Origin: Clostridia bacterium
Lineage (GTDB): Bacteria; Bacillota; Clostridia; Oscillospirales; CAG-272
Reading direction: 5' to 3'
Length of the DNA stretch: 12,976 bases
Assembly: GCA_017416885.1 (NCBI GenBank)
Contig: JAFQAM010000229.1
Location: 1-12,976, forward strand
Under the pieces are notes generated by a model, which was not told the origin of the DNA, made no database searches, and saw nothing but the letters and a program-made list of their open reading frames with translations. This document shows positions 1 to 8,368 of the stretch, piece by piece (the first letter of the stretch is position 1; each line of letters starts with the position of its first letter). The position numbers and the translations under genes are program-made.

Positions 1-465
1 CATAGCCAAGTAATTTTATCAGGCCGTAGAATGAATGACGATATGGGCAAATATGTTGCTGAAAATATTGTTAAAAATTTAATCAAAGCAGGTAAGGCTG
101 TAAGAGATGCAAAGGTTGCTATACTTGGCTTTACATTTAAGGAAAATTGTCCGGATACAAGAAATAGTAAAGTATTTGATATTGTTAAAGAGCTTCGCGA
201 ATACGGTATTGAACCAATTATCGCAGATCCAACAGCAGATTACGAGGAAGCAAAGCATCTTTACGGCGTAGATTTTGTAGATATTAACACAGTTAAAGGC
301 TGTGACGCAGTTGTTTTAGCAGTTGCGCATGACGAATTTGCAAAATTAACAATGGCAGAAGTAAATAAATTCTTTGGCGAAGGACAAAAGGTTCTTCTTG
401 ATATTAAGGGATTACTTAATAGAAAAGAATACGAAAACGCTGGATATAGCTACTGGAGACTATAA
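1..465 (+). CDS. UDP-N-acetyl-hexosamine 6-dehydrogenase, TviB/WbpO-like (5' end cut by window)
   Basis: This is the C-terminal 154 residues of a nucleotide-sugar dehydrogenase. The frame is open from base 1, so the ATG at 31 is internal and the true start lies upstream. The family is about 420-430 residues long, so roughly 270 are missing, including the Rossmann NAD site and catalytic cysteine. The visible part has the linker-helix motif GRRMNDDMGKYVAE (residues 8-21) and the UDP-sugar-binding C-terminal domain, with GFTFKENCPDTRNSK at 43-57. That signature is typical of the TviB/WbpA/WbpO branch that oxidises C6 of UDP-GlcNAc or UDP-GalNAc with two NAD+ in the cytosol. The WbpP/TviC-type epimerase starts 3 bases after its stop, which supports UDP-GalNAcA synthesis. 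Whether it uses UDP-GlcNAc or UDP-GalNAc cannot be read from this fragment. A UDP-glucose dehydrogenase is less likely given the partner gene. Confidence 0.9.
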   Translation, partial: HSQVILSGRRMNDDMGKYVAENIVKNLIKAGKAVRDAKVAILGFTFKENCPDTRNSKVFDIVKELREYGIEPIIADPTADYEEAKHLYGVDFVDINTVKGCDAVVLAVAHDEFAKLTMAEVNKFFGEGQKVLLDIKGLLNRKEYENAGYSYWRL

Positions 466-468
466 ATT

Positions 469-1443
469 ATGGGATATAAGCATTTAAAATTTCCTGAGGG
501 CTCACTATTTTTAGTAACAGGTGGCGCAGGATTTATCGGCTCAAACCTTTGCGAAGCAATTTTGAATATGGGTTATAAGGTAAGATGCCTTGATGACTTA
601 TCAACAGGAAGCCAAAAAAATATTGATATGTTTATCGACAATCCTAATTATGAATTTGTAAAGGGCGACATTAAGGACCTTGATACATGTATGAACGCAT
701 GTCAAGGCGTTGACTATGTATTAAATCAAGCAGCGTGGGGCAGCGTTCCACGCTCACTTGAAATGCCTATTTTCTATTGCAAAAACAATATTGAGGGCAC
801 ATTAAATATGTTAGAGGCAGCAAGACAAAACGGCGTTAAGAAATTTGTTTACGCTTCATCCTCATCTGTTTACGGCGATGAGCCAAACCTTCCAAAAAGA
901 GAGGGCAGAGAGGGAAATTTATTGTCCCCATATGCATTAACAAAGCGTTGCGATGAGGAATGGGCAAAGCTATATACAATGCACTACGGTCTTGATACCT
1001 ATGGCATGAGATACTTTAATGTATTCGGCAGAAGACAAAACCCAAACGGTGCATATGCTGCGGTTATTCCTAAATTTATAAAAATGCTTTTAAACGATGA
1101 ACAGCCAACAATAAACGGTGACGGTAAGCAAAGCCGCGACTTTACATATATTGAAAATGTAATTGAAGCAAACCTAAAAGCATGCCTTGCATCACACGAG
1201 GCAGCAGGACAAGCATATAATGTTGCATACGGTGGCAGAGAATATCTAATTGATATTTACTACACCTTAACAAAAGCATTAAACAAAAACATTGAGCCAA
1301 ACTTCGGTCCTGACCGTAAGGGCGATATTAAACACTCAAATGCTGACATATCCAAGAGCAGAAAGCTTCTTGGCTACGACCCCGATTACGATTTTGCGAA
1401 GGGACTTAGCGAAGCTATTGAGTGGTATAAGGAGAATTTGTAA
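469..1443 (+). CDS. UDP-N-acetylglucosamine/UDP-GlcNAcA 4-epimerase, WbpP/TviC family
   Basis: This is an extended short-chain dehydrogenase/reductase of 324 residues, a normal length for the family. It has the NAD-binding GGAGFIG at 18-24, the catalytic serine stretch ASSSSVYG at 129-136, and the catalytic YALTK (Tyr155, Lys159). RYFNVFGRRQ followed by NPNGAYAAVIPKF from residue 181 is a hallmark of the WbpP/TviC group of UDP-N-acetylhexosamine 4-epimerases, and GSVPRS (91-96) is also typical. It should interconvert the gluco and galacto forms of UDP-GlcNAc or its uronic acid in the cytosol. The ATG at 469 is 3 bases after the upstream stop, with GGAGA at 455-459 as ribosome binding site, so the two are translationally linked. 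Together they predict UDP-GalNAcA. The family is clear; the exact substrate is inferred from the neighbour. Confidence 0.9.
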   Translation: MGYKHLKFPEGSLFLVTGGAGFIGSNLCEAILNMGYKVRCLDDLSTGSQKNIDMFIDNPNYEFVKGDIKDLDTCMNACQGVDYVLNQAAWGSVPRSLEMPIFYCKNNIEGTLNMLEAARQNGVKKFVYASSSSVYGDEPNLPKREGREGNLLSPYALTKRCDEEWAKLYTMHYGLDTYGMRYFNVFGRRQNPNGAYAAVIPKFIKMLLNDEQPTINGDGKQSRDFTYIENVIEANLKACLASHEAAGQAYNVAYGGREYLIDIYYTLTKALNKNIEPNFGPDRKGDIKHSNADISKSRKLLGYDPDYDFAKGLSEAIEWYKENL

Positions 1444-1467
1444 CTATCAGATAAAGAGAGGTTTAAA

Positions 1468-2586
1468 ATGGAGCCAATTAGAATTCTTCATATTGTTACT
1501 TCTATGGAGCAAGGCGGAATAGAAAACTTTATAATGAACAATTATAGGTATATCGACAGAGAATTAGTGCAATTCGATTTTTTAAAACACCGTGATTCAA
1601 AGGATTGGTTTGATGAGGAAATTTTGAACTTAGGTGGAAGAATTTATAATGTTCCATCAATAAATCCACTTAAGCAAATCAAATATGATCATCAAGTTGA
1701 AAAATTTTTCAAGAATAATAGGGAGAGATATTCCATAGTTCACTCTCATTTAAATGCTCTCAGCACATTCCCTTTAAGAATAGCAAAAAAACAGGGGATT
1801 CCTGTTAGAATAGCTCACTCACACGCAGTGCCAACAATGGTTACATATAAGACGCCAATAATTCAACTTTCACGAAGTGTTATTAATCGCTATGCCACCG
1901 ATGCCTTTGCTTGCTCTAAGGAGGCCGGAGACTGGTTATTTAAAAACAGAAAGTATAGCATAATTCCAAATTCTATTGATGCAGAAAAATATGTAACAGA
2001 CGAAGTAGCACGAAAAGAGATAAGAGAAGAGATAAATGTTGGCGACGGATATTTGATAGGTATGGTGGCAAGCTTTAGAACGATAAAAAATCATAGCTTT
2101 TTAATAAATGTCTTTTCCAAGGTGTTAAAGCAAATACCAAATGCATACTTGGTTTTGGTTGGAACAGGAAAAACGCTTGAGGAGATTAAAAAACAAGCCA
2201 CAAGTATGAATATAAGCGAACATGTAATTTTTATGGGTGTGCGAAAGGATATACCAAGAATTTTAAATGCATTAGACGCTTTCGCTTTACCATCTGTAAC
2301 AGAGGGCTTTTCAATTGCAACATTAGAAGCGGAAACTATGGGCTTGCCTTGTATAGTTTCTACAGGAGTGCCTAAAGAAGTTAAGTTATTTGAAAATATG
2401 AAAACCGATTTTGTTTCTGTGAAAAACGAAGACGATTGGGTGAATAAATTAATTGCAATGAAAAATGTACAAAAAAATAATTTTTCTATTAGCGTATCTA
2501 ACACAAACTATGATGTTAGAAAAAATGCAAAGGATTTGATGAGCTTTTATGAGCGAAAGTTCAGCCAAATAAGATCAGACCATTAA
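1468..2586 (+). CDS. GT4 family glycosyltransferase, EpsF-like
   Basis: This 372-residue protein has two GT-B Rossmann-like domains. The N-terminal acceptor domain opens with ILHIVTSMEQGGIENF (6-21), including the Gly16-Gly17 loop, and has VHSHLNA (91-97) and AHSHA (116-120), typical of the EpsF/CapM branch. The C-terminal donor domain (about 190-340) contains the GT4 EX7E motif as Glu279 and Glu287 in EGFSIATLE. It is a retaining enzyme expected on the cytoplasmic face, adding one sugar to the lipid-linked repeat unit. Donor and linkage cannot be read from the sequence. The start is set by AGAGAGG at 1455-1461. It resembles the gene at 8369-9490 along its whole length, including the shared FIMNNYR segment, so the two are probably paralogues within one operon. 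Confidence 0.9.
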   Translation: MEPIRILHIVTSMEQGGIENFIMNNYRYIDRELVQFDFLKHRDSKDWFDEEILNLGGRIYNVPSINPLKQIKYDHQVEKFFKNNRERYSIVHSHLNALSTFPLRIAKKQGIPVRIAHSHAVPTMVTYKTPIIQLSRSVINRYATDAFACSKEAGDWLFKNRKYSIIPNSIDAEKYVTDEVARKEIREEINVGDGYLIGMVASFRTIKNHSFLINVFSKVLKQIPNAYLVLVGTGKTLEEIKKQATSMNISEHVIFMGVRKDIPRILNALDAFALPSVTEGFSIATLEAETMGLPCIVSTGVPKEVKLFENMKTDFVSVKNEDDWVNKLIAMKNVQKNNFSISVSNTNYDVRKNAKDLMSFYERKFSQIRSDH

Positions 2587-2595
2587 AGAGTGTTT

Positions 2596-2600
2596 AAAGG
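2596..2600 (+). promoter_or_regulatory. Ribosome binding site deciding the GT2 start
   Basis: AAAGG lies 5 bases before the ATG at 2606. An in-frame GTG at 2600 would overlap this site, so the ATG is preferred. The protein then begins MKKISIIIPVYN, the usual family N-terminus. Confidence 0.6.
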
Positions 2601-2605
2601 TGTTT

Positions 2606-3580
2606 ATGAAAAAAATTAGCATTATAATTCCGGTTTACAATGTAGAAGCTTATTTGAAGGATTGCATAGACAGTATACTTATGCAATCAATGCAAGACTA
2701 TGAAATAATTTTAGTTGACGACGGTTCAACAGATAAGAGCGGAAATCTTTGTGATGAGTTTGCAAGTAAGCGTGAAAATATTTTCGCATATCATAAGGAA
2801 AATGGCGGACCGTCTGATGCAAGAAACTACGGCATTGAAAAATCAAACGGGGAGTACATTGTATTCGTTGATAGCGATGACTATTTTGACGATTGCAAGA
2901 TTTTGGAAAAAATAGTAAATGCGTCAGAAAATGGAAAATACGATATTGTTGCATATTGCATTAAATTCTATGATGCTATAAGTGGTAGACTTCAAGAAAA
3001 GCAATACTATGACGAAAGCATTAACGACTTACCAAGCCTTGAAAAGCAATTAAAGTATGTTATCTCCAAGGACCAAATGGTAATAAGCTCATGTGGTTAT
3101 GCGGTAAAGCGCGAGCTTATAATTAAAAATGATCTGTTTTTTGAAAAAGGCATTGTGGCAGAGGATACAGAAAGAACAATGCGTATTTTCTCCTGTAAGC
3201 CATCAATTATTTTCATAAATGAGCCTGCTTACTGTACAAGAAGAGGCAGACCGGGCTCTCTTTCAACAGAGGCAGCAAATAAGAATGTAAGCGATTTGCT
3301 TTATGTAATAAAAAAGCATAGCGATATATTCAAGAAAACCGAGGACTTACTTTTGAACTATATGGCATATCAGTATTCTGTTCTTTGCGGAATCCTTGTA
3401 AAAACAGAGGACAATGAGTTCAAAAAAAGTATTCTCAATGATATCATTGAATATAAGTGGCTACTTGAATATGATTTAAGTCCAAAGGTTAAAAAGGTAA
3501 AGAAAGCATATAAGCTTTTGGGCATAAAAAATACCATAAAGCTTTTAGGCTTCTACTTAAAGCACAGGAGAAAAAAATGA
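2606..3580 (+). CDS. GT2 family glycosyltransferase
   Basis: This is a 324-residue inverting GT-A enzyme. SIIIPVYN is at 5-12 and the nucleotide-binding VDDGSTD at 37-43. GGPSDARNYG (67-76) leads to the metal-binding DXD-type DSDD at 89-92. AEDTER (185-190) fits the position of the catalytic-base 'ED' motif. The basic C-terminal tail (KLLGFYLKHRRKK) could help membrane association, but no clear transmembrane segment is seen. It should add one sugar to the growing lipid-linked oligosaccharide in the cytoplasm; donor unknown. It follows the upstream stop by 19 bases and overlaps the next gene by 4 bases (ATGA at 3577-3580), an arrangement typical of translational coupling. Confidence 0.92.
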   Translation: MKKISIIIPVYNVEAYLKDCIDSILMQSMQDYEIILVDDGSTDKSGNLCDEFASKRENIFAYHKENGGPSDARNYGIEKSNGEYIVFVDSDDYFDDCKILEKIVNASENGKYDIVAYCIKFYDAISGRLQEKQYYDESINDLPSLEKQLKYVISKDQMVISSCGYAVKRELIIKNDLFFEKGIVAEDTERTMRIFSCKPSIIFINEPAYCTRRGRPGSLSTEAANKNVSDLLYVIKKHSDIFKKTEDLLLNYMAYQYSVLCGILVKTEDNEFKKSILNDIIEYKWLLEYDLSPKVKKVKKAYKLLGIKNTIKLLGFYLKHRRKK

Positions 3581-4848
3581 GAATTTTAGTCATTTCCTCT
3601 ACACCGTGGGATATATCAAATAGCTTTGGAAACACTTTTTCAAACTTGTTTTCAGGAATGGAAAATGTGGAAATATATAATATCTGTTGTCGTAATGGAG
3701 AAAACAATAACGATGTTGTAAGGGAAGCCATTCAAGCAACGGATAAATCCATATTAAAAAGCATATATAAGCTTGGATATGATCCGTTTTGGAAAATGGA
3801 GATTGCTTCTCAAAGTAAGGAAAACCAGGAGATATCTGAAGCAGCAAGAAAGAAGCGCAAGCCTATATATTTCTTTATTAGAGATATGATTTGGAAAATG
3901 GGCAGATTTAAAAAAAGCAAAGCTTTAAATAGCTTTTTAGAAAGCATTAAGCCCGATTTAATATATTTGCCAATTTATGCACAGCATTATATGTGTGATT
4001 TTCAAAGCTACATAGTTGATAAATTAAATGTGCCTGTTGTTGGGCATATAAGCGACGATGTGTATGGAATGAAGCCAAATATTAAAGGCTTTGAAAAATC
4101 ACGCAGAAAAAAGCTGCAAAAAAAAATAGAAGCATTAATAAAAAAATGCTCCTACCTTGAGGTTTTTGCCAAAAATATGGCAAAGGAATATTCGCAGCAA
4201 TTTGGAGTTCCTTGCTATTTAATTGGTAAAGGCATAAAGGCTGAGGAAATTTCCAAGTTAAATAAGAAAATTCCAAAAGATAGAATTAAGCTGATTTACA
4301 CAGGCGTTTTAAGCGGATATCGTTTTGAAACAATGATGAACATTGGAAAAGCATTAAAAAATATATGTATCAATAATGAAATTCAGCTTGATGTATATTC
4401 ACAAACAATTTTGACCGATGAAATGGAACAGGAATTAAACCAATATCCTCATATTAATTTCAAGGGAAAAATCAGCAGAGATGAGGTTGACAGAGTACAA
4501 TGTGAAGCCGATATGCTTTTGCATATAGAGGGCTTTAATGACGAGGCTATTCACAGCTCTAAAATGTCATTCTCAACTAAAATCATTGATTATATGCTGA
4601 AAAACAGAGTGATTTTTGCAGTTGGTTGCGAGGAAATAAACTCTATTAGTGTTTTGAATGAACAAAAACTTGCAGTTGTAGCAACAAGTATTGGTGAAAT
4701 ACAAGAGCAGCTTGCAAGAATAATAAACGGCGAAATTGATTTTGATGAAATTTTATCAAATGTCAATTGCTACTTAAAAACAGAAAGAAATATTCAAATT
4801 ATCCAAGATGGAATGAAAAATCGAATGGAAGGTTTATTGAGGGATTAA
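3577..4848 (+). CDS. Divergent GT4-type glycosyltransferase
   Basis: This 423-residue protein has a GT-B outline rather than a textbook GT4 signature. It begins MRILVISSTPWD and has an N-terminal half with IKPDLIYLPIY (124-134) and VPVVGHISDDVYG (152-164). The donor-domain start is KLIYTGVLSGYR (238-249). Near the end, FSTKIIDYM (332-340) sits where most GT4 enzymes have a P-S-K-x-x-E-Y motif with the second glutamate of EX7E; here that place is Asp338. A charged stretch at about 165-190 is rich in Lys and may form a surface helix. The start overlaps the upstream stop by 4 bases, with AGGAG at 3566-3570. The C-terminal half aligns by eye with the gene at 9480. The role is most likely another sugar transfer to the repeat unit; donor unknown. 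Confidence 0.75.
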   Translation: MRILVISSTPWDISNSFGNTFSNLFSGMENVEIYNICCRNGENNNDVVREAIQATDKSILKSIYKLGYDPFWKMEIASQSKENQEISEAARKKRKPIYFFIRDMIWKMGRFKKSKALNSFLESIKPDLIYLPIYAQHYMCDFQSYIVDKLNVPVVGHISDDVYGMKPNIKGFEKSRRKKLQKKIEALIKKCSYLEVFAKNMAKEYSQQFGVPCYLIGKGIKAEEISKLNKKIPKDRIKLIYTGVLSGYRFETMMNIGKALKNICINNEIQLDVYSQTILTDEMEQELNQYPHINFKGKISRDEVDRVQCEADMLLHIEGFNDEAIHSSKMSFSTKIIDYMLKNRVIFAVGCEEINSISVLNEQKLAVVATSIGEIQEQLARIINGEIDFDEILSNVNCYLKTERNIQIIQDGMKNRMEGLLRD

Positions 4849-4851
4849 TCA

Positions 4852-6081
4852 ATGAAGGTATTGCACATAAACGCAGTATATCACTACGGTAGCACTGGAA
4901 TGATAGTTGAGGATATACATAATTTATCTTTAGAAAAAGGTATTGATTCTTATGTTGTGTATTCTACTTCATCGAAGAGTGAAAATAGAATATCAAATCC
5001 TTATCAAATGGGAAAATCTTTTCCAAAAAAGCTACACGCTTTGTTAAGCAGAATTAACGGCAGACAAGGCTACTTTTCAAAAAATAGCACTAAAAAGTTA
5101 CTTAATTACCTTGATAAAATAAAGCCCGATATCGTTCATTTACACAATCTTCACGCAAACTATATAAATCTCAATATGCTACTTGATTATCTTGCTAAAA
5201 AAGATATATCAACAGTAGTTACATTGCATGACTGTTGGTTCTTTACGGGCGGTTGCTATCATTATACAAATCAAGGCTGTTATAAATGGCAAGAAAAATG
5301 TGGCAATTGCCCCAAAAAGCATACTGACTTGAAATCTCATTTTCTTGATAAGACAAAAGAAAATTTAGCAGATAGAAAAAAACATTTCAGCAAAATTAAG
5401 GATTTAAATGTAGTTGGCGTATCTAATTGGATAAGTGATGAAGCGCAAAAATCAATATTAAAGGATAAAAACCATTTTGTAATCCATAACGGTATAGATA
5501 CAGAGCTTTTTGTAAATACACCTTCGAATTTGAAGGAAGAGTTAGGTCTTGAAAACAAATTTGTTGTTTTAGGATTAGCTATAAAATGGTTAGATCCGAT
5601 TAATAAAAAAGCATTTGACTATGTGTCACAAAATTTACCCACAGATTGTGCATTTGTTCTTTTTGGTTGCACAGAGGAACAAAAAAGTAATCTTCCCGAA
5701 AATGTAATAGGACTTGATTATATAAAGGACAAGGATACATTGATAAAGCTATATTCAATGGCGGATGTGTTAATTAACTGCACAAGAGAGGAAACATTAT
5801 CTCTGATTAATGTAGAGCCACAAGCGTGCGGCACACCTGTTATCACATATAAGAATACAGGCGCAAAGGAAACTGTTGATAATATATGTGGATTTTCCGT
5901 GGAAACAGAGGATTACTGTGCTTTATTTGAAAAAATTATTGAAATAAAGGCAAGAGGAAAGAGTGCATACAGTTCACTTTGCAGAAGCTTTGTTATAAAT
6001 AATTTTGATAAAGCATCAAATTATCAAAGATATATAGATTTGTACGAAAGCATATTTAAAGAGAAGCAGAAAAATAAATAA
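4852..6081 (+). CDS. GT4 family glycosyltransferase, WcaC-like, with cysteine-rich insert
   Basis: This is a 409-residue GT-B enzyme. The N-terminal domain has VLHINAVYHYGSTG (3-16), VHLHNLHANY (95-104) and a distinctive segment from 126, HDCWFFTGGCYHY, followed by GCYKW and KCGNCP. These place Cys at 128, 135, 143, 150 and 153. The segment is a hallmark of the WcaC-like group of capsule and colanic-acid transferases. The donor domain carries IHNGID (211-216) and an EX7E motif at Glu314 and Glu322 in EETLSLINVE. It should act on the cytoplasmic face, adding one residue to the repeat unit; donor unknown. The start is 3 bases after the previous stop, with GAGGGA at 4839-4844. The cysteine cluster could be a structural metal site, which is inference only. 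Confidence 0.9.
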   Translation: MKVLHINAVYHYGSTGMIVEDIHNLSLEKGIDSYVVYSTSSKSENRISNPYQMGKSFPKKLHALLSRINGRQGYFSKNSTKKLLNYLDKIKPDIVHLHNLHANYINLNMLLDYLAKKDISTVVTLHDCWFFTGGCYHYTNQGCYKWQEKCGNCPKKHTDLKSHFLDKTKENLADRKKHFSKIKDLNVVGVSNWISDEAQKSILKDKNHFVIHNGIDTELFVNTPSNLKEELGLENKFVVLGLAIKWLDPINKKAFDYVSQNLPTDCAFVLFGCTEEQKSNLPENVIGLDYIKDKDTLIKLYSMADVLINCTREETLSLINVEPQACGTPVITYKNTGAKETVDNICGFSVETEDYCALFEKIIEIKARGKSAYSSLCRSFVINNFDKASNYQRYIDLYESIFKEKQKNK

Positions 6082-6086
6082 ATTAT

Positions 6087-6095
6087 AAAGGAGGG
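6087..6095 (+). promoter_or_regulatory. Strong ribosome binding site
   Basis: AAAGGAGGG lies 5 bases before the ATG at 6101. It is the closest match to the anti-Shine-Dalgarno sequence in the window and supports a Firmicute-type host. It suggests efficient translation initiation independent of the upstream gene. Confidence 0.75.
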
Positions 6096-6100
6096 ATTTT

Positions 6101-7195
6101 ATGAAAATACTTTTGGCTTGTCCGCATTCAAGTGTTTTTAGACGATTTAGAAAAAATTTAATAATCAAGCTTAAAGAGTTAGGACACAGCATTGTAGGTG
6201 TTGGCTTTGATAACGAGTGCATAGATGAAATCAACGCGTTAGATATTGAATATCATTGCATAAATGATGCCAATAGAAGCTTAAATCCTTTTAAAATCCT
6301 TACCTTGAAAAAGCGCTATGCAAAAATAATAAAGGAGATTAATCCCGACCTTGTATTCACATTTATGCTGAAGCCCAATATCTATGGAGTTTTGGGGGCA
6401 AAAAAAGCGGGATACGATAACATATACTCAATGGTTGAGGGCGCGGGGGATGTTTTCAACAACCGCGGATTAAAATGGTATTTGATAAGACGATTTGTAT
6501 GTCACGGTTACAAAAAATCCTTTAAGTATTCTAAAAAAGTGTTTTTCTTAAATGAAACAGATTTAAATGAGTTTGTTGATAGAGGACTTGTAAAAAAAGA
6601 GCAATGCGAAACGGTGCTTGGAATAGGTGTTGATTTAGAGCATTTTGATTTTAGACCTATTAAAAATTATGATAGCTTTTTGATGATAGCAAGACTGCTT
6701 AAAACCAAAGGCGTTTTTGAATATTGCGAGGCTGCAAAAATTGTAAAGCGAAAATATCCAAATGCAAAATTTAAGCTTTTAGGAGTGCCTTATACAATAT
6801 CTGTAAACGATTTAAAGGAATACATGGAAAGCGGCACAGTTGAATATTTAGGAGTTACTGATGATGTGCGCCCCTATATCGAGGATGCATCAGTGCATGT
6901 TTTACCAACCTACTACCGAGAGGGACTTGTGGTTGTTAATATGGAAGCCTCATCAATGGGACGAGCAGTTATAACCTGCGATAATGTAGGAACAAGAGAA
7001 ACGGTCAAGGACGGATATAGCGGATTTTTGGTAAAAACCAAGGATGCAACCGCCATAGCTGAAAAAATGATATATTTTCTTGAAAATCCCGATAAGGTTT
7101 GTGAAATGGGAGCAAACGCAAGAAAATATGCCGAGGAAAACTTTGACCATAAGGTAATTAATGAAAAAATCTGCAAAATTATCGGTTTGGAATAA
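6101..7195 (+). CDS. GT4 family glycosyltransferase, PglA-like
   Basis: This 364-residue GT-B enzyme resembles the PglA/WbpU-type group, which transfers HexNAc or uronic-acid sugars to lipid-linked acceptors. Visible marks are VFTFMLKPNIYG (85-96), the loop MVEGAGDVF (111-119), and IARLLKTKGVFEY (196-208). The latter is the usual start of the donor domain. YYREGLVVVNMEASSMGR (271-288) carries the EX7E glutamates Glu274 and Glu282. TRETVKDGYSGFLV follows, as in many family members. Because the locus probably makes UDP-GalNAcA, this is the best candidate in the window for using a GalNAc-type or uronic donor, but that is inference from family habit only. It follows the upstream gene by 19 bases. 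Confidence 0.9.
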   Translation: MKILLACPHSSVFRRFRKNLIIKLKELGHSIVGVGFDNECIDEINALDIEYHCINDANRSLNPFKILTLKKRYAKIIKEINPDLVFTFMLKPNIYGVLGAKKAGYDNIYSMVEGAGDVFNNRGLKWYLIRRFVCHGYKKSFKYSKKVFFLNETDLNEFVDRGLVKKEQCETVLGIGVDLEHFDFRPIKNYDSFLMIARLLKTKGVFEYCEAAKIVKRKYPNAKFKLLGVPYTISVNDLKEYMESGTVEYLGVTDDVRPYIEDASVHVLPTYYREGLVVVNMEASSMGRAVITCDNVGTRETVKDGYSGFLVKTKDATAIAEKMIYFLENPDKVCEMGANARKYAEENFDHKVINEKICKIIGLE

Positions 7196-7239
7196 ATTTG
7201 CGTTAATATAGATAGTGTCTTTTTAGGTTGAGACAAATT

Positions 7240-7245
7240 AAGGAG
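7240..7245 (+). promoter_or_regulatory. Ribosome binding site for the polymerase gene
   Basis: AAGGAG sits 5 bases before the ATG at 7251, inside the largest gap of the window (7196-7250). No convincing promoter is visible in that gap. Confidence 0.65.
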
Positions 7246-7250
7246 TAAAA

Positions 7251-8336
7251 ATGATCTGGTATTTATTAAACATAGCAATAATAACAATAGCATATCTGTT
7301 GCCCGCAAGGGAAAATTTATCTGATATAGGTCAAGATGTTGGACCTGTAAAAAGAAAAAGAGTGTGCGTCGTCGGCACAATCACTTGGATTCTGCTATCT
7401 GGATTAAGACATATATCCGTAGGTGCGGATACGCTTCAATATAAGTATTATTTTGATGCCATCCAAAAAACATCATGGAGCAGTATATTTGAACGATTAT
7501 ACGATAGATATATAAATGGTGCAGATATCAAAGACCCAGGATATCCTATTTTTGAAAAGATATGTAATATTTTCACAGACAATTACACTGTATACTTAAT
7601 TATCATAGCGACAATATTTTTTGTATCTATGGGCTTGTTTATACATAAGTTTTCAGAAAATCCATATTTAAGCTACATTCTTTTCTCAACCCTTTTTTAT
7701 AGCTTCTTTGCTATAACAGGACATAGACAAACAATTGCTACTGCAGTAGTAGTTTTATTAGGAACATTTTTAATTAAAAAGAAAAAGTTTATCCCTTTTT
7801 TAATTATTATTTTGTTAATGAGCACAATTCACCGTTCTTGCCTATGCTTTATACCATTTTATTTTATCTCAAAAATAAAAATCAACAAGATTACATTACT
7901 TATTTATTGGTTTGCGACTATTAGTGCGTTTGTTTTTAGATATGAGCTTCTTGACCTGTTACAATCAATTCTTGGATATGAAATGTATCAAGATTATGAG
8001 GGGGCGGGAGCAGGAACATTCCTATACTTGTTATTGGCATTTGGTATCTTAGTGACCTTCTTCTGCAGAAAGCTGTTAGAGAACGATACAGGAATAATTA
8101 GAATCTCAATCAACGCATTGATGCTTGCGTGTTTCTTCTCACCTTTACTTCTTATAAACCAAAGTACAATGCGTCTAATACAATACTTTTCATTGTTTTT
8201 ATTATTGTTATTGCCTAAATTTGGAAAAATTTTGTCAAAACGCACTGACCGAACAGTATATAATATGATAGTTACACTTGTGTTAGTAGTTCTTTTTGCT
8301 ATGACAAATCCAACATACAGATTTTTCTGGCAATAA
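7251..8336 (+). CDS. EpsG/Wzy-like polysaccharide polymerase (integral membrane)
   Basis: This 361-residue protein is strongly hydrophobic, with about nine to eleven likely membrane segments. Clear ones are near 2-18, 36-51, 112-130, 138-156, 161-175, 180-192, 213-228, 256-271, 286-302, 311-322 and 338-350. Family marks are GLRHISVGADT (51-61) in the first periplasmic/extracellular region, FFAITGHRQTIA (152-163), and the IHRS motif (193-196). These fit the EpsG family of Wzy-type polymerases, which join lipid-linked repeat units block by block on the outer face of the cytoplasmic membrane. O-antigen ligase or an acyltransferase is less likely. It is the only multi-span membrane protein in the window, and a Wzx flippase is not seen. 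It sits in the middle of the transferase genes, a common arrangement. The length is typical. Confidence 0.88.
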   Translation: MIWYLLNIAIITIAYLLPARENLSDIGQDVGPVKRKRVCVVGTITWILLSGLRHISVGADTLQYKYYFDAIQKTSWSSIFERLYDRYINGADIKDPGYPIFEKICNIFTDNYTVYLIIIATIFFVSMGLFIHKFSENPYLSYILFSTLFYSFFAITGHRQTIATAVVVLLGTFLIKKKKFIPFLIIILLMSTIHRSCLCFIPFYFISKIKINKITLLIYWFATISAFVFRYELLDLLQSILGYEMYQDYEGAGAGTFLYLLLAFGILVTFFCRKLLENDTGIIRISINALMLACFFSPLLLINQSTMRLIQYFSLFLLLLLPKFGKILSKRTDRTVYNMIVTLVLVVLFAMTNPTYRFFWQ

Positions 8337-8368
8337 TTAAAAGTAAATAAGAGAGAGGAATCTAACAA

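Noticed and set aside
1292..1522. A + strand open frame bridging the epimerase and the first GT4.
   Set aside because: It lies out of frame in two clear genes, and its translation has no recognisable motif.
1528..1545. Exact 18-base repeat shared with 8423-8440.
   Set aside because: It encodes the same FIMNNY segment in two paralogous transferases, so it is explained by homology rather than by a mobile or regulatory repeat.
7196..7250. Possible terminator or promoter in the largest intergenic gap, with TGTCT at 7216-7220 and AGACA at 7231-7235 able to pair.
   Set aside because: The stem is only 5 bp with a 10-base loop and no following T-tract, and no -35/-10 pair with good spacing was found. 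Read-through into the polymerase gene is more likely.
6913..7380. Antisense open frame of 155 codons.
   Set aside because: It overlaps a well-supported PglA-like gene and the polymerase start on the + strand, has no family motif and no good ribosome binding site. The shorter antisense frame at 2091-2504 is rejected for the same reasons.
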